50,065 bases of DNA from an uncultured Prevotella sp. (GTDB taxonomy: Bacteria > Bacteroidota > Bacteroidia > Bacteroidales > Bacteroidaceae). Of the stretch, positions 48,450-50,065 are shown piece by piece. Every line of letters starts with the position of its first letter. Positions within the stretch are counted from its first letter, which is position 1. Both the position numbers and the translations under genes were made by a program. The stretch lies in contig CAJOOC010000081.1 of the NCBI GenBank assembly GCA_905236165.1, positions 1 through 50,065 of the forward strand, read 5' to 3'. The notes under the pieces were generated by a model, which was not told where the DNA came from, ran no database searches, and worked only from the letters and a program-made list of their open reading frames with translations.

Positions 48450-48674
48450 TCATGTCTTGCCAGAATTGAACGCTTTGAACTCATGATTGAAGACCTGTGT
48501 GTTGCCACACTTGTTAAGCACCTCTTCAAGTTGTTCTAACTTTATCTTGTTCTCAGATGAAGAACTCTTGGAGTGGTAGGTATTGTTGTAAGAAACCACC
48601 AGATAGCGGCTCTTGATGTGGCTCACCAAGTCAGTAAAGGCAGCAAGAGCAGCATTGCGACAGTAGTCGCTCAT
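48450..48674 (-). pseudogene. C-terminal remnant of a D12-class DNA adenine methylase
   Basis: The 74-residue frame contains SRYLVVSYNNTYHSKSSSS, ENKIKLEQLEEVL and FNHEFKAFNSGKT, which resembles the C-terminal part of class D12 adenine-specific DNA methyltransferases. The N-terminal catalytic part (FxGxG, DPPY) is absent. The frame stops right after SGKT, where family members normally have another 15 or so residues. The open frame extends upstream past the ATG into the four-helix-bundle gene. It is likely a fragment of a lost restriction-modification system; a small unrelated ORF is less likely. Confidence 0.6.
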
Positions 48675-48726
48675 GTTTTCCTCTTTAGGCTTTAATGCAC
48701 TACCAAAAGAAAGCCATTCTTCCTGT

Positions 48727-49488
48727 TCATCCTTGTTTATCCTTGTTACTCTCTTTCAATCTTTCGATTTCCTCTTTCTGCTGATGATAGGCATTAAGGG
48801 CACGTTGCTTCAAGTCCTCGTACCTGGATTTCCAGTCAGCGGCTTCGGCTTGGGCCTGTGCCAGTTGCTGCTGCAAGGCGGGAACCGCCTTCTCCAGTTC
48901 TGCGAGACGGAGGTCTTGTTGCTGACGGTAGCCTGTTCGGGCGGAGTGCATACGTTCTTTTATACCACCTTGAGTCACAAAGGTCTTTTCAAGACTCTCC
49001 ATGTATTTGTTCATCATCGTATCCACCTGAAAGCACAGCGTCAGACCCACATTCGCCATCTCTTCTGCCGACCAATGCGTGAAATACGGCTCATAGTCGC
49101 TGAGGCGGTTATGGCTCTTCGTGAAACCCTGCATGGGTTGGAACCGCTCATCATCAGGCGTCCATTGGCGCAACTGCCTCGACTTGAGGAAATCCTCAAA
49201 GTCCTGCCGCAACTCCCCAATGCTCGACCTGGCAACATTCAATAGCTTCAGCTCCATCTCGGTAGAGGTCTTCCCGTCCTCGCTACCCTCTACGATGTTC
49301 TGCTTCCCGGAACGAGCCGCCTGAACCATCTAGTCCACCGTGCGGTCGCCATACTGCGGAAGAAACCGCTCACAGAAGACATAGGTCATCTGATAGAGCA
49401 CCTCCGACTTCTGATAAAACCAGAGATCCTGCCACTTCGGCACCTGCCGGAAAATACTCTTAAAAGGCTTAGCACTATCTTTTGCCAT
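48727..49488 (-). pseudogene. Four-helix-bundle protein gene with in-frame amber codon
   Basis: ATG 49488 opens MAKDSAKPFKSIFRQVPKW, which runs to YGDRTVD. TAG follows at 49330-49332 (codon 53), and the frame continues MVQAARSGKQNIVEGSEDG with a helical body and a coiled-coil C-terminus (LAELEKAVPALQQQL). The ARSGKQNIVEG motif belongs to the S23/IVP four-helix-bundle family. Without the stop the protein would have 253 residues. A CAG to TAG change explains the interruption. The downstream part could restart at ATG 49329 (200 residues). It is otherwise intact, so this is either a recent mutation or a read error. Confidence 0.75.
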
Positions 49489-49522
49489 TGATCCTTCTGT
49501 TTTATGTTATTGTTTTCTGTTC

Positions 49523-49567
49523 TCTATAGCATCTATAGTATCTATAGTATCTATAGCATCTATCGCT
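49523..49567. repeat. TCTATAGYA 9-bp tandem repeat
   Basis: Five units (TCTATAGCA, TCTATAGTA twice, TCTATAGCA, TCTATCGCT) lie in the predicted leader of the four-helix-bundle gene. They are related in style to the 9-bp array at 41214. Confidence 0.85.
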
Positions 49568-49630
49568 TCTATTCAGACACAGGACAGTACCTGTCACGCC
49601 TCTCTCTGTTTAGGTGTATGTATTCAGTTG

Positions 49631-49660
49631 CAAATATACTACTTTTCTTTCAAACCGCAA
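49631..49660 (-). promoter_or_regulatory. Promoter of the four-helix-bundle gene
   Basis: On the minus strand TTG (49658-49660), a 19-bp spacer and TATATTTG (49631-49638). The leader would be about 135 nt and would include the 9-bp array. Confidence 0.55.
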
Positions 49661-49680
49661 AGGAAACAACAAAAAAATGA

Positions 49681-49815
49681 AAAGTTCCAAAGTTCCAAAG
49701 TTCCATTTAGCGTTTTTTGGAATACCTACACATTATCATATACATACTCGCGCAGACATTATTATATTAGAATTAGAGTCTAAAAAGAGTAAATGGAACA
49801 ATGGAACAATGGAAT
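49681..49815. repeat. Inverted pair of GTTCCAAA / TGGAACAAT 9-bp arrays
   Basis: AAAGTTCCA units (49681-49707) and ATGGAACA units (about 49792-49815) are reverse complements of one another and flank about 85 bp of A/T-rich DNA without a supported gene. The sequence from 49661 to 49972 otherwise shows nothing recognisable. Confidence 0.6.
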
Positions 49816-49972
49816 CATTTAATAGTTAAAATATCTTTCGTATTGTTAACAGGATTTCGGTACTCTCTCTAATAAACGCTTCTTTTTTTGTGCCTTATGA
49901 ATAATTCAGGTTAGAGGAGCACCCTTTACGGACTATTTCTATGTTTCTTCAATGTTCATTAGGTATCGTCTG

Positions 49973-50065
49973 TCAATATTGGTTCTGCATCAATTTGGGT
50001 GGTAATTCCATCCCCATTTCAGCCCGCTGTACAGCATCTTGGCTCTTAGCACCTCTGGCTTGGCT
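49973..50065 (-). CDS. Possible C-terminal end of a gene cut by the window edge
   Basis: A minus-strand frame is open from the right edge to TGA at 49973-49975 and reads GAKSQDAVQRAEMGMELPPK in its middle. It is only 30 residues long and no family was recognised. The regular codon pattern is suggestive but not decisive. Confidence 0.3.
   Translation of the reverse strand, partial: SQARGAKSQDAVQRAEMGMELPPKLMQNQY

Noticed and set aside
48727..49488. Diversity-generating retroelement, because four-helix-bundle proteins include the Avd family
   Set aside because: No reverse transcriptase and no template/variable repeat pair were found nearby.

Overview
The window reads as a chromosomal segment of a Bacteroidales bacterium, most likely Prevotellaceae. 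Evidence: many TAnnTTTG -7 boxes, some with a TTG element 19-20 bp upstream, almost no Shine-Dalgarno sequences, a beta-propeller/Y_Y_Y/AraC regulator, secreted enzymes ending in a YNLNGQR..KGIYI-type C-terminal tail, and the nspC, dxr, rseP, gmk housekeeping block. No rRNA, tRNA, CRISPR array or transposase was recognised.

Layout. 0.2-0.7 kb: a YafQ/RHH toxin-antitoxin pair. 1.0-1.25 kb: a possible structured leader or small RNA. 1.36-10.8 kb: a five-gene operon coding for a multi-zinc-ribbon protein, a membrane Ser/Thr kinase with a Thr-rich repeat tail, a zinc-ribbon protein with four AAA+ modules, a zinc-ribbon FHA protein and a PP2C phosphatase. This is the best candidate for an undescribed system: a complete write/read/erase phospho-Thr circuit wired to a CbbX/SpoVK-type remodelling ATPase. 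10.9-21.6 kb: a pectin/hemicellulose locus (GH3, CE8 pectinesterase, a 48-residue peptide) and a convergent membrane-spanning AraC regulator that lacks any histidine kinase. 21.9-27.9 kb: nspC, dxr, rseP, a broken DUF559 nuclease ORF joined in frame to gmk, and an EamA transporter. 28.1-35.6 kb: surface glycan/lipid A genes (GT11, phosphoglycerol transferase, acyltransferase, GT32, another GT, GT25, GT90). 35.6-39 kb: secreted lipase, secreted EEP phosphodiesterase/nuclease, MgtC. 39-43.1 kb: tatA-tatC followed by a membrane ferredoxin with an internal Tat motif and a Tat-lipoprotein aldo/keto reductase. 43.3-45.6 kb: SGNH hydrolase and ammonium transporter. 46-50 kb: an accessory-looking end with an HSDR_N nuclease-like protein coupled to a voltage-gated channel, a DNA methylase remnant, and an amber-interrupted four-helix-bundle gene.

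The second theme is repeats. At least six families of short tandem or palindromic repeats (GTTNNC hexamers, GGGGTGA/GAGGTGA heptamers, TTAATTTG octamers, a CCCTCTCCCAAGGAGAGGG palindrome, a TCTGCGAT..ATCGCAGA palindrome and a composite module of about 125 bp) fill most intergenic gaps. They also sit in frame inside genes, where they supply linkers, C-terminal tails, start codons (dxr, probably nspC and gmk) and a stop codon (dxr). All functional statements rest on reading motifs by eye; no database search was run.
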